NCBI GenBank assembly: GCA_963923035.1
Contig: CAWUKT010000015.1
Span: 1-64,000, forward strand
Direction: 5' to 3'
DNA length: 64,000 nt
Origin: CAWUKT01 sp963923035
GTDB taxonomy: Bacteria > Bacteroidota > Bacteroidia > J057 > JADKCL01
This document shows, in pieces, positions 33,875-42,126 of this stretch. Numbering within the stretch: the first letter of the stretch is position 1; each line of letters starts with the position of its first letter. Below the pieces are notes generated by a model. The model worked only from the letters and a program-made list of their open reading frames with translations, did not search any database and had not been told where the DNA came from. Made by a program: the position numbers and the translations under genes.

Positions 33875-34546
33875 TCAGCCACTGGTCTTGGAGCCGTACG
33901 CCAGGTCTCCGGCGTCGCCCAATCCGGGCACGATATAGGCTTTGGCAGTAAGTTCGTTGTCGACGGCGCCAATGAACAGGTTGGCGTCCGGGATGTGGCG
34001 CTGGACATATTCCAGTCCTTCTTCGCTGGCGATCAGGCCCGCCACATAGACCTTGGTCGGCGTGCCCTGCTCCGGAATGATGGCCTGGTGGGTCAGCACG
34101 ATGCTTTTCCCCGAGGCGATCATCGGGTCGACGAGGATGAGGACCCGCTCATCGACCGACGGCATGGCCAGGTACTCCACCTTGACGATGAATTTCCCGC
34201 CCCCGGTATGCTTCCGGTAGGCCGAAATGAATCCATTGTCCGCCTGGTCAAAAAAGTCCAGGAACCCATTGTGCATCGGAACCCCGGCGCGGAGAATCGA
34301 TACCAGAACGGGTTGTTCGGCGACTTTCCGCACCTCGAGTGAGCCCAAAGGAGTTGTAACTTCCTGGGCCTCATACTTGAGGTGACGACTGAGTTCGTAA
34401 GCGAGGATTTGGGAGCAGCGAAAGATATTTTTGCGGAACCGCATGCGGTCATTTTGGACGTTGACATCCCGCAATTCCGCCATAAATTCGTTGAAAATAG
34501 AGTCGGTATGGCCGACTACCGTAATCTTCTTATCCATTTCACCCAT
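33875..34546 (-). CDS. upp: uracil phosphoribosyltransferase
   Basis: A 223-residue enzyme predicted to make UMP from uracil and PRPP (pyrimidine salvage). Key parts: the PRPP-binding loop VLILVDPMIASGKSIV, SILRAGVPMHNGF near residue 95, and the uracil site near the end, where VPGLGDAGDLAYG carries the family GDAGDR-like sequence with L replacing R. The start overlaps the GNAT gene by 31 bp; the second methionine (MDKKITVVG) would shorten the overlap to 22 bp. Its substrate PRPP is made by prs 1 kb upstream. Confidence 0.93.
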   Translation of the reverse strand: MGEMDKKITVVGHTDSIFNEFMAELRDVNVQNDRMRFRKNIFRCSQILAYELSRHLKYEAQEVTTPLGSLEVRKVAEQPVLVSILRAGVPMHNGFLDFFDQADNGFISAYRKHTGGGKFIVKVEYLAMPSVDERVLILVDPMIASGKSIVLTHQAIIPEQGTPTKVYVAGLIASEEGLEYVQRHIPDANLFIGAVDNELTAKAYIVPGLGDAGDLAYGSKTSG

Positions 34547-35484
34547 AAAGGTAAATCATTTTTCTCAATGAATAAATACGGAATTGGACCGGCGCCAAAG
34601 CCCCGGAAAAATCCCTCCACGCCTTCCATCATGGACCCCTCAAAATCAAATAGCCGGCCTTTTCCCAATCCCTTCTTCATCGCCTCCCAAATCAGCCGGG
34701 TCATGGCTCCATTTTGCTTCTCCGTTGGGTTCTGAGCGGACATCAGGTAAACCGTCCGGCCTTCAAATTCCAGGAAAAATCCAGCGGCACTCAATCCCCC
34801 CTCCGGCGTCGTCATTTCCAATACATAGCCTTCCTTGTGCTTCAAGGCATCGGCCATGATTTTCCCGAGCAATTCCCCCTCTGTTGCCGTCAAAAGTTGT
34901 TTTCCTGCCTCCCCATTTCGTTTCACCAACTCCAACAGCCCTTCTCCATTGGCCGCCTCCTGCAACTGCAATTCCGACGCCTTGTTGATCTCGTATTTGG
35001 TATTCTTCCCCAGCCCCTTCCACAACTCTTGCTCACTCGCCTCCAGGTCCAGCACGTAGGTATAGCGGGTCTTCAGGGAATGACCTTGCCAGTGAAAAGG
35101 AAGGGGATAGTCGAAATGCGGGGAAAATGAATGGGCAAACCAACGGAGGTTTTCAGGCAGCGCATCGACCACGGCCTGAACCACTTTGCGTTGCCAGGAA
35201 TAGCGTTTGTAGATGGAGGAGAATGAACGGGGCTCGAAACAAATGCCCCAGTACTGGGAAAATGGAGGTTGGAGCGACACGAAAAATCCCCGCCGTTTCC
35301 GCACGTGGAGCGGCATGACCGCCACCAATTTTTCCTTTTCGAAGACCTCCACCCCACTCCATTCCGGGGCCACAAGGTCCATATAATGCGACAAGGCATA
35401 GCAATTGCCCTGGGGAGAGGCCCGCACGAGCGCGTCCCACTCGTCCCGGATGATCTTCGTATGGGGTTTGAACTCAGCCTTCAT
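34516..35484 (-). CDS. GNAT/FemAB-like acyltransferase
   Basis: A 322-residue protein resembling the FemAB-like GNAT group (Acetyltransf_6): paired acyl-transfer lobes with motifs such as WDALVRASPQGNCYALSHYM at the start, ELWKGLGKNTKYEINKASE (characteristic R/K-x-x-I-N-K-A element) and LSAAGFFLEFEGRTVYLMSA, then FDFEGSMMEGVEGFFRGFGA near the end. Members transfer acyl or amino acid groups in envelope or polysaccharide work; the substrate is unknown. It overlaps the deacetylase gene upstream by 11 bp and upp downstream by up to 31 bp. Confidence 0.82.
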   Translation of the reverse strand: MKAEFKPHTKIIRDEWDALVRASPQGNCYALSHYMDLVAPEWSGVEVFEKEKLVAVMPLHVRKRRGFFVSLQPPFSQYWGICFEPRSFSSIYKRYSWQRKVVQAVVDALPENLRWFAHSFSPHFDYPLPFHWQGHSLKTRYTYVLDLEASEQELWKGLGKNTKYEINKASELQLQEAANGEGLLELVKRNGEAGKQLLTATEGELLGKIMADALKHKEGYVLEMTTPEGGLSAAGFFLEFEGRTVYLMSAQNPTEKQNGAMTRLIWEAMKKGLGKGRLFDFEGSMMEGVEGFFRGFGAGPIPYLFIEKNDLPLWVKWIRRLR

Positions 35485-36694
35485 CGCGTTCCAATTCGGC
35501 CAGCAATTGCGTGATCAGCGACCGCCAGCCCTGCCATTCTCCGCTTTCGGAAAACGTCTCGTTGTGCAAGATAACCACAAATTTCCCGTTGACCGACCGT
35601 ACCCGGTCAATCCAGCGTCTGACGACCGGCCATGCCGCCTCCGGCGACAATCCCAGGTACTGCTGCAAGGTCCGGTCCATGACCTGCGCCGGCACAATTT
35701 CCAGCTCGGTCTGCACATTCTGTTCCAGGTCAAACCACGGATAAGGCCGCATGATGCGCGTCCGGGCGCCCGGGTGCTGGTTCAGGGCCGTGCTGTATTC
35801 GTAGCGAATCCCCAGGTCCAGCAGGCTGCGAAAAGTGCCCGGCAGGGCATAGCGCAGGTAATGTTGGCGGGAGTGGGTGACTTCGTCCACCACCGATTCC
35901 AGCAATTTTTTCTCTTCGGCGAGGAGCTGGGGTTGGTTGTAAGTCAAAAATGAGGGGTGGAGGCCGCAGGAAAATCCCGCTGCCTGAAATTCGGCGACCC
36001 GTTGGGCGTAAGCTGGCATCCGCAGGTCATAACGGCTGTCCTGGGGCGCTTGCCCATCCACCAGGAAAAACAACTGGGTCCGGTCGACGGGGCACATTTC
36101 CCGGATCAGTTCGTCGATGTCATAAGGGTCCTGGCCTCCCATCACCGCTCGCCAGCGCTCTTGGACCTCCGCCCCGCGCCCTCCCAGGAGGGCCTTGAGC
36201 ATGCCGCCCCAACGGACGGCGAAGGGCTTGTGCTGGTGCTTCCAGGGATGGTCCACATCGATGGTGACTTCGTAGTCAAATGCCTTGACGGGCCGGTCCC
36301 AACCCAATTCGTCGCTCAGGGCAAAGGCCAGGTCCTCGATCAGGGCTGGATCTTCTCCGGCCGGAAGAGACGGTGCCAGCTCCTCTCCGTAGGCCCGGGC
36401 TTCCACCAGATGGAAGAAGGCCCATGCCAAGGCGTCGACCCGACGGAAGTCGGGCAGTTCAGCGGTAAATTGATCGGCAGGGAAGTCGGTGGGAAGCCCC
36501 GTTTCGAACAATTGGCCGTTGGCGGGGATGGTCAAACGGTCGGGGGACGGGGTGCCCCCGTAGTAAAGGTCTGCCGGGCCATCCAGATCGGTCCAGGCGA
36601 CTTCTGCTTCGAGGATGCGCTCGAAGATGACATGGGCGACGTAGGCCAAGCGTGGCGAGGTGTGAGCGGTCCCAATGGTGATGTGTCGACCCAT
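35474..36694 (-). CDS. polysaccharide deacetylase-like protein
   Basis: A 406-residue protein of the Bacteroidota polysaccharide-deacetylase-like kind. The N-terminal 130 residues are an uncharacterised domain with ADLYYGGTPSPDRLTIP; the rest has NodB-like elements: FDYEVTIDVDHPWKHQHKP (aspartates for metal), FSCGLHPSF and LRYALPGTFRSLLDLGIRYEYS, ending GKFVVILHNETFS. Zinc ligands look present as D-x-D and H-x-S patterns. No signal peptide, so it acts inside the cell. It is the first gene of the packed run with the GNAT protein and upp, and may act on a surface glycan precursor. Confidence 0.82.
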   Translation of the reverse strand: MGRHITIGTAHTSPRLAYVAHVIFERILEAEVAWTDLDGPADLYYGGTPSPDRLTIPANGQLFETGLPTDFPADQFTAELPDFRRVDALAWAFFHLVEARAYGEELAPSLPAGEDPALIEDLAFALSDELGWDRPVKAFDYEVTIDVDHPWKHQHKPFAVRWGGMLKALLGGRGAEVQERWRAVMGGQDPYDIDELIREMCPVDRTQLFFLVDGQAPQDSRYDLRMPAYAQRVAEFQAAGFSCGLHPSFLTYNQPQLLAEEKKLLESVVDEVTHSRQHYLRYALPGTFRSLLDLGIRYEYSTALNQHPGARTRIMRPYPWFDLEQNVQTELEIVPAQVMDRTLQQYLGLSPEAAWPVVRRWIDRVRSVNGKFVVILHNETFSESGEWQGWRSLITQLLAELERDEG

Positions 36695-36762
36695 TGGGGG
36701 AAATTACGAAAGAATTGCCTTAGTGGAAGTGCAGAACAGTTGGGAGAGAATGGGGATGTTGG

Positions 36763-36805
36763 AAAATGAAAAGGCAAGGAGCCCTCTCTCAGTGACCCCT
36801 TGCCT
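36763..36805 (-). terminator. terminator after the YceI-like gene
   Basis: The stem AGGCAAGG (36772-36779) pairs with CCTTGCCT (36798-36805), and TTTTCATTTT follows on the minus strand. It lies 23 bp past the YceI stop. Confidence 0.75.
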
Positions 36806-36827
36806 GCATAACGCATTTTGTATGTTT

Positions 36828-37400
36828 TTAACCTTCTTCGGAGGAGACTTCCTTGTCGATGGTGGCTTCAAAGTGAACCGGAACCGTCCACTTAGGCCCT
36901 CCCCCCGTGAAATCGAATTTCTTCCGCTTGATTTCTCCATCCCCTACCAACTCATAGGGACCTTCGCCGGACAAGGTAAAGGTCAGCGGAACGGTATGGG
37001 TGATCTCTTTGATCGTGACTTCAGCTTCGGAGGTATAGGTGCCGTCTCCATTGTCTGTTGCACCATCCACCATCACTTGCGCCGTCGGGAACTTCTTCAC
37101 GTAGAAATAATCCTCTTTTTTCTTGATGCTTTTGACCAAATCCTTCCAATCGGCATTCAGGCTGCGGGTATCGATCATGACTTCCGCCTTGATCTGTTCG
37201 GGATTCCCCTCCGGCACGACGAACTCGTTGAAGATCCACTTGTCAAAATAGAGCTTGGTCACGCTCTGGGTTTCTGCCGACATCTCGATGATCCCGGGAA
37301 CGTCCTCGGGGTCGATGCTCGGCACGTCGTCGGAACGGAAGCCAAACAGGAGGACAGCAGTGCCAATCAGGGCGAAGCTAAGGATGAATACATTTTTCAT
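36828..37400 (-). CDS. YceI-family lipid-binding-like protein
   Basis: A 190-residue exported protein: an N-terminal hydrophobic segment (about 4-22, FILSFALIGTAVLLFG) and then a YceI-like lipocalin fold, with IKAEVMIDTRSLNADWKDLVKSIKKKEDYFYVKKFPTAQ (short form FYVKKFPTAQVMV) and the strand TIKEITHTVPLTFTLSG. YceI proteins bind isoprenoid-like lipids in the periplasm. The start at 37400 is chosen over a longer frame with a poor N-terminus. It lies 36 bp after the serine-hydrolase-like gene and shares its operon. Confidence 0.82.
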   Translation of the reverse strand: MKNVFILSFALIGTAVLLFGFRSDDVPSIDPEDVPGIIEMSAETQSVTKLYFDKWIFNEFVVPEGNPEQIKAEVMIDTRSLNADWKDLVKSIKKKEDYFYVKKFPTAQVMVDGATDNGDGTYTSEAEVTIKEITHTVPLTFTLSGEGPYELVGDGEIKRKKFDFTGGGPKWTVPVHFEATIDKEVSSEEG

Positions 37401-37436
37401 GGTAGGTGGTTTATCGGAACAACTATTCAAAAGAAA

Positions 37437-38543
37437 TTACTGTGCATCGGTTTTGGAGCGGGCAAAGTCCCAACCCAGGCCCAAAACGGAGTTGGTGAAG
37501 CGCCAGTTGACGCTTGAATTGGTGAAAATGACCACAATTGTGCCATTGTCAGGCTTGCCCTGAAAGGTCGTGTAGAAACCCGGGCTCGCGCCGCCCCAGT
37601 ACAGGTCGTAGCCTTTGTGGAAGATCAGGCTCCGGCTTTTGAACTGGGGGCTGACCGCTTGCGCGGCCATTTCCTGGGCGATGAGGCTGTTGTCCTCACC
37701 CGCCGCCGCCTGGAACACGTGCGCCGCAAAGCGGGCATAGTCGCGGGGCGTGGTCCACAGCCCCGCAGACGCACGCTCGGGAAAGACCCGACGGCGGCCT
37801 TCGATTTCCGTCCCGTCCATCTCGTAGCCCACCGAAGCGCCCGGAAGATCGCCTTCCGGCACCAATTCGTAGCGGCTGTCCGCCATGCCGAGCGGGTCGA
37901 GGACTTCGCGCTGCATGATCGCGTCCAGGGGCTCGCCCCAGACATCTTCCAGCAATTGCTGAAGGATCAATTGGTTGGCGTAGGAGCCATTGCCGGACTT
38001 GTTTTCGTCCTTGAGCAGGCGAACCGGGTCATTCTGAGCCGGAGCCTCTCCGCGGAGGATCTGGCCCAGGTCGGGGAGTTCGCTGCCGGGCAGGTACCCC
38101 GATGGTTTGGAGCCAAAATTGAATTTGCGGCGGTGGAGGAGCAGGTCCCGCACGGTGACCGGATTCCGCTTGGCAAAGCCTTTTTCGGGGATTTTCCAGG
38201 AACGCAGGTAATCGTTCGCGGCGGCGTCCAGGTCGACCTTGTCGAGGGTGGCGGTGCGCAGGACCATGAAATGGACCAATGCGGCGCCCATACTGCCCAC
38301 CTGGAAGCGGGTGGTGGGCGTGACCTTCACCTTGTTGCGGGTATCGGCGTAACCATGCGTGATGACCGTGTCTTCTTTCAGATTGGTCAGGACGCAGAGG
38401 GACAGTCCCTGCACCTTGGAATTCTCCATATAGGTCGGCAAATCGGTCGCCTTGCCTTCGTCATCCACGATGGTAAAAGGCGCCTGGGCCGAGGCTGCGA
38501 AGGGGAGCAGAAGAATGATCAAGGAGAGTAAACGCAGGGTCAT
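37437..38543 (-). CDS. serine beta-lactamase-like protein lacking the catalytic lysine
   Basis: A 368-residue exported protein (signal peptide about 1-19, AASAQ) with the fold of class C beta-lactamase/penicillin-binding hydrolases. The family S-x-x-K motif is present only in part: F-Q-V-G-S84-M-G-A87, with alanine where the general base lysine belongs. The second motif is intact (Y188-A-N190), and the third is replaced by YWGGASPGF. The usual RHLLTHTSG stretch reads RDLLLHRRKFN. It probably no longer cleaves amides, though it may bind peptides or sugars. It sits with a YceI-like gene, downstream of an AraC-type regulator that may control both. Confidence 0.85.
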   Translation of the reverse strand: MTLRLLSLIILLLPFAASAQAPFTIVDDEGKATDLPTYMENSKVQGLSLCVLTNLKEDTVITHGYADTRNKVKVTPTTRFQVGSMGAALVHFMVLRTATLDKVDLDAAANDYLRSWKIPEKGFAKRNPVTVRDLLLHRRKFNFGSKPSGYLPGSELPDLGQILRGEAPAQNDPVRLLKDENKSGNGSYANQLILQQLLEDVWGEPLDAIMQREVLDPLGMADSRYELVPEGDLPGASVGYEMDGTEIEGRRRVFPERASAGLWTTPRDYARFAAHVFQAAAGEDNSLIAQEMAAQAVSPQFKSRSLIFHKGYDLYWGGASPGFYTTFQGKPDNGTIVVIFTNSSVNWRFTNSVLGLGWDFARSKTDAQ

Positions 38544-38572
38544 AACGGTTATTTGTTTGAATACCAGAATGA

Positions 38573-38651
38573 CCCAAAAGTCTGGGGTTTTGTTTGATGA
38601 ATAGCCCCAAAATTCAAAATGAGGCGTCCCAAATGATAATTTGACCCAAAA
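38573..38651. repeat. four CCCAAAA-type words before the serine-hydrolase gene
   Basis: CCCAAAA (or CCCAAAT) starts at 38573, 38606, 38628 and 38645 in the 108-bp gap between the AraC gene and the hydrolase gene. The pair TGACCCAAAA at 38570 and 38642 is 10 bp identical. They are possible binding sites; spacing (33, 22, 17) is irregular. Confidence 0.4.
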
Positions 38652-39872
38652 TCACTGACTTTTTGAGGCTAAATACTCGCGGGGGCTCATCCCGGAGAAC
38701 TTGCGGAAGGCGCGGTTGAAGGTCGACTTGGAATTGAAGCCGCAGGTTTCGGCGATGGCGATGAGGGTAAGGTGGGACAGGTCGGGATTTTGCATGGCCT
38801 GTTGGACGGCTTCGACCCGGCGCTGGTTGATGAAATCATTGAAGTTTTGACCGTAGCTTCCGTTGATGACCTTGGACAGGACGGAGGCATTGGTCCCGAT
38901 GCCATTGGCCAGCTCCTTCAGGGTGAGGCCCGGCGAGAGGTAGGGCTGTTCTTCTTTCATGTAGGCCTCCAAGCGTTCCTTCCATTCCAGCCACTCCGGA
39001 TCTACCCCCACGGCGGCGTCCTCTTGGGGGGCCACCTGCGCGATGGCATTTTCCTCCTCCGCTTCCTCCTCCACAAAATGCAGCTCTGGCAAAATCTGGG
39101 TATTGATATGACCGGTGATGCCCAGCCAAACGATCAGCACCGCGATGGCCAAGTGGCTGTACCAATAGTCCGTATAGTCGAGGCAGCCGCATTCGAAGAT
39201 CAGTTCGTAGGCGTCCATGGCCCAGGTGACCGCCAGGCCTAGGATCACTGCGTAAATCATGTTGCGGAGCCATTGGAAGCGGATGTTTTCCTGGTCGGCA
39301 AAGTGGTCGTTGAGGTAGCGGCGGTAGCGAAAATAGGACCGTAGGGTCAGGACCATGTAGGTGATCATGGACACGCTCCACAGGATGACCACGCCTTCTT
39401 CGAGGGCCTCCTCAAAAAATTCAATGGTCGCACCCTTGGTATTGAAAAATTCCGGCAGTTCCTGGCCGCGCATCCATTTCTCCACCACCAAATCCTTCAC
39501 AAAAGCCGTGAAATAGATGCCGAGGAGGAGGATTCCGGGGATAAAATGGGGAAGGTGGCGGCGGCGGAGGCGAAAATCGTCGTTGGTGAGGGCTTTGAAG
39601 TAAAAAAAAATGAGGGGGCCGACGAAAAAGAGTTGGTGGAACGGGAAATAGAACATGAACGTCGTGTGGTGGTCGTGGGAATCGTACCAATCGGCGAATC
39701 CGAGCATGTACTGGGCGATGCGGAGGGTCAGGACGAGGAGCAAAAAGGCGAGCAAGCGGTCTGACAGCCGCCGCTGCCGAATTCCACGGACCATCAGGAG
39801 CCCCGTATAGATCAGGCCCTGGACGAAGCCGATCAACAAGAGGGAGCTGTACTGGGAGAACACGAAGTGCAT
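38652..39872 (-). CDS. membrane-bound AraC-family regulator
   Basis: A 406-residue protein with about seven predicted membrane helices (first 260 residues, starting SSLLLIGFVQGLIYTGLLMV), an acidic linker with EEEAEEEN, and an AraC-type helix-turn-helix pair at the C-terminus (about 300-405), with LTLKELANGIGTNASVLSKVIN and the second helix-turn-helix IAETCGFNSKSTFNRAFRKFSGMSPREY (GFNSKSTFNRAFRK core). This class senses a signal at the membrane and binds DNA. It is likely to act on itself and on the serine-hydrolase/YceI genes downstream: a 21-bp-spaced direct repeat lies just before its start. Confidence 0.88.
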   Translation of the reverse strand: MHFVFSQYSSLLLIGFVQGLIYTGLLMVRGIRQRRLSDRLLAFLLLVLTLRIAQYMLGFADWYDSHDHHTTFMFYFPFHQLFFVGPLIFFYFKALTNDDFRLRRRHLPHFIPGILLLGIYFTAFVKDLVVEKWMRGQELPEFFNTKGATIEFFEEALEEGVVILWSVSMITYMVLTLRSYFRYRRYLNDHFADQENIRFQWLRNMIYAVILGLAVTWAMDAYELIFECGCLDYTDYWYSHLAIAVLIVWLGITGHINTQILPELHFVEEEAEEENAIAQVAPQEDAAVGVDPEWLEWKERLEAYMKEEQPYLSPGLTLKELANGIGTNASVLSKVINGSYGQNFNDFINQRRVEAVQQAMQNPDLSHLTLIAIAETCGFNSKSTFNRAFRKFSGMSPREYLASKSQ

Positions 39873-39881
39873 GGAGGGGTA

Positions 39882-39916
39882 ATTTCAACTGAAATATGCC
39901 AAATTTCAAATGAAGT
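39882..39916. promoter_or_regulatory. 21-bp-phased direct repeat, likely AraC-type operator
   Basis: ATTTCAACTGAAAT (39882-39895) and ATTTCAAATGAAGT (39903-39916) are 12 of 14 identical and start exactly 21 bp apart, two helical turns, as known for AraC half-sites. The first is also a palindrome. They lie 10 to 44 bp before the regulator's start, so autoregulation is likely. Confidence 0.55.
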
Positions 39917-40058
39917 CGGAAAAGAGGCGGGCGGTTTTGGGGAGCAATGAAAATTCTAATCCGGGAGAAGGCGCAGGGTGGAGGAAAAAAAGGGAGCGGC
40001 GGAATGTAAATTTTTTCCTGACCTGAAAGGCAACATTTCACGGGGTCCAGCGTACATA

Positions 40059-40077
40059 TTTTAACCAACAGTTAAAA
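40059..40077. promoter_or_regulatory. short palindrome before the small plus-strand gene
   Basis: TTTTAAC (40059-40065) and GTTAAAA (40071-40077) flank 5 bp, in the divergent gap between the AraC regulator and the 70-residue gene. It may be an operator; no regulator is assigned. Confidence 0.35.
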
Positions 40078-40131
40078 AAATTACAGGAATTATTAACCGT
40101 TGATCAAAGACTTTGCTAAATTTACCCTGAA

Positions 40132-40344
40132 ATGAATGAGCGCGATTTTATTGAAAAGCTCTACCACCTATGTCTGAGTGGACCAATTGCCAAGGAGGAG
40201 TTGCGGGAACAACTCCTTCCCAAATTGGAACGGTACCGGGAACTTGCGGGTACGCCAGGTCCCGGCAAACGCAAACAGCTCCAAGAGCTGTTCCGGGAAA
40301 CAGTCGAAATTATGAATGACTTTTTCCAGGATTCTGAAGCCTAA
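40132..40344 (+). CDS. small helical protein, 70 residues
   Basis: A 70-residue soluble protein with high helix propensity (MNERDFIEKLYHLCLSG, then KEELREQLLPKLERYREL) and an acidic end (NDFFQDSEA). No signal peptide, membrane segment or known domain. Composition is protein-like, and the gene lies alone in the divergent region opposite the AraC regulator. Function unknown; it could be a small regulator or assembly factor. Confidence 0.55.
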   Translation: MNERDFIEKLYHLCLSGPIAKEELREQLLPKLERYRELAGTPGPGKRKQLQELFRETVEIMNDFFQDSEA

Positions 40345-40701
40345 GTTCTTTCTGTGTTGGGCTGTGTGTCAGTGTAGAGGATCGGTGTGCTGCTATAATC
40401 TGAATGAATGAAATTGGATTTGTACGCACCTCAACAAAAAATAAGGCTATGAACCGACATCAAGTAATCTCCCTGCTCTCCCAGGGTGGCCCTGACCACC
40501 CTGCAACGGACGAACTGTGTGTGACAGTTCCGCCCCAACCGCCTTTTGAAACCCTTGCACTTGTCCCTTCCACGGAACATGTTGCCTTCTTCCAACGACC
40601 AACCAAGAGTTTTTGTCACCATTGTAATTAGTCTGGGCTGCTGAGTGGTAGCCCCCAACCAACCATTCCCACTTTACTTATACAGATCAAATACGAAGAC
40701 A
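40345..40701. other. gap with two adjacent hairpins, possible leader RNA or short ORF
   Basis: Two hairpins lie 8 bp apart: CAGGGTGG with CCACCCTG (40482-40503) and GAACTGT with ACAGTTC (40512-40530). A plus-strand frame from 40449 to 40631 would encode 60 residues across them but looks weakly protein-like. The next gene is an XRE-type regulator at 40702. No U-tract follows, so a simple terminator is unlikely. Confidence 0.4.
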
Positions 40702-41010
40702 ATGAATTTAGGTAATTCAATCCGTCAGTTGCGGGAAGAAAGAAACATCAAACAGCACGAACTGGCCACCAAGGCCGGCATTACCCAAACCTACCTTTCC
40801 CAAATCGAGAACAACCAAAAACGCCCCAGCCAATCGGCCCTGGACCGCATCAGCGAAGCGTTGGACGTTCCGACACCCATTCTGTATTTCCTGGCCATGG
40901 AAGAGAACGATATCTCCGAGGAAAAACGCCCCGCTTTCCATGCCATCTCCCCCCTGGTCAAGGCCCTCGTCGAAACACCCGGCGTCCCCCAGACCAACGG
41001 CAACCACTGA
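40702..41010 (+). CDS. XRE-family helix-turn-helix regulator
   Basis: A 102-residue DNA-binding protein. Residues about 5-60 are a clear HTH_3 domain: IRQLREERNIKQHELATKAGITQTYLSQIENNQKRPSQ (core GITQTYLSQIENNQKRPS). The short C-terminal part (ISEEKRPAFHAISPLVKAL) has no known domain. The start at 40702 follows the gap that holds two hairpins. It is convergent with the FMO-like gene, so its targets are not shown by context. Confidence 0.9.
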   Translation: MNLGNSIRQLREERNIKQHELATKAGITQTYLSQIENNQKRPSQSALDRISEALDVPTPILYFLAMEENDISEEKRPAFHAISPLVKALVETPGVPQTNGNH

Positions 41011-41076
41011 AGGCCACCTTCCAACGGCCCCTCCAAAATGGTATTTACAACATGAATTGATTGATGGGCGGAGTAC

Positions 41077-42126
41077 CTACCGCAGCGACCGGGCGATCAC
41101 TTCTCCCAGGTACAGCGCATCTTCGCCTACTCCGCCCATCAAACTGGAATTCATCCGGTAGAGGTAGGTCAACCCTACGAAATACAGGCCCGCCACCTTG
41201 GTCGAGACGCCCCGGCGATGGGCCGGGCGCTCATCTTCCCCCAGCATATCCAACTCCACCCAGGGATACCGGTTGCGGTAACCGGTCGCCCACACCACGG
41301 CCTGCACATCGTCCAGCCGTTCGCCTTCCTCGAACAAAGCCGTATGCCCCTCAAATCCCGTCAATTTCCCAACCCGACGCACCCCTTTTTGCTGCAATCC
41401 CTTCATGTCTTCGCCCACCGTCGCTTCATTCCGCTTTTCTTTTTGCTTCCTTCCCGCCTTCGAATCGATGGTTTTCCGCATGAGCCCACTCTTGTACAGC
41501 CACCAGTACACGTCTATCCCGAGAAATTTCCGGGGCAGATTCATGACATCCGGTCCCGCGAGGGTCACCGGGCGGGTCGCGACGAGGTCCCGGGCGATCT
41601 GCTGGCCGGAAGCGCCGGCTCCCACGACCAAGGTGGGCCCGATGGGCAATTGGTCGGGGCGGAGGTACGTCGAAGAATGGAACTGGGGCAAATCAGTGGG
41701 GACCGCCGGCTCAATCGGGGGAATGCGCGGCGTCTGGTAGGCTCCCGTGGCCAATACGACGGCCCGGGCCTGAAATTCGCCTTGGTTGGTGGTCAGGGAA
41801 AAAAGATCCCCTGACTTGGTTAGGCGCTCGACCTTCGTATGGGTCTGCACCGGCAGATCGAAGTGGCGGGCGTAGTCGCGGAGGTAATCGGCGGCCTGGT
41901 CCTTGGTGGGCATGGACCAACGTTCGCCGGGAAAGGGCCAGCCGGGCAGAGAATTGTACTTCACCGGGGAAAACATCGACAAGGCATCCCAACGGGTCCG
42001 CCAATTGTCGCCCACCTCCGGGTGGGATTCCAGGACGAGGTGGTCCTGTTGTTGCTGTTGGAGGGCGTAGCTGAGGGCGAGGCCAGCCTGACCGGCCCCA
42101 ATGACGATCACGGGATGGATTCTCAT
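41077..42126 (-). CDS. FMO-like flavin- and NAD(P)-binding oxidoreductase
   Basis: A 349-residue flavoprotein of the FMO/CzcO-like group. Two Rossmann motifs are visible: VIVIGAGQAGLALSYAL (FAD) near the start and TLVVGAGASGQQIARDL (NADPH) near residue 170. The VWATGYR element lies near residue 290 and VVLATGAYQTPRIP near 130. Members oxidise small nucleophilic substrates; the substrate is unknown. Its start overlaps the beta-barrel gene stop by 4 bp, so they form one operon. Confidence 0.88.
   Translation of the reverse strand: MRIHPVIVIGAGQAGLALSYALQQQQQDHLVLESHPEVGDNWRTRWDALSMFSPVKYNSLPGWPFPGERWSMPTKDQAADYLRDYARHFDLPVQTHTKVERLTKSGDLFSLTTNQGEFQARAVVLATGAYQTPRIPPIEPAVPTDLPQFHSSTYLRPDQLPIGPTLVVGAGASGQQIARDLVATRPVTLAGPDVMNLPRKFLGIDVYWWLYKSGLMRKTIDSKAGRKQKEKRNEATVGEDMKGLQQKGVRRVGKLTGFEGHTALFEEGERLDDVQAVVWATGYRNRYPWVELDMLGEDERPAHRRGVSTKVAGLYFVGLTYLYRMNSSLMGGVGEDALYLGEVIARSLR

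Noticed and set aside
36675..37517. Plus-strand frame opposite the YceI-like gene
   Set aside because: No domain, and it spans a terminator and the ends of two minus-strand genes.
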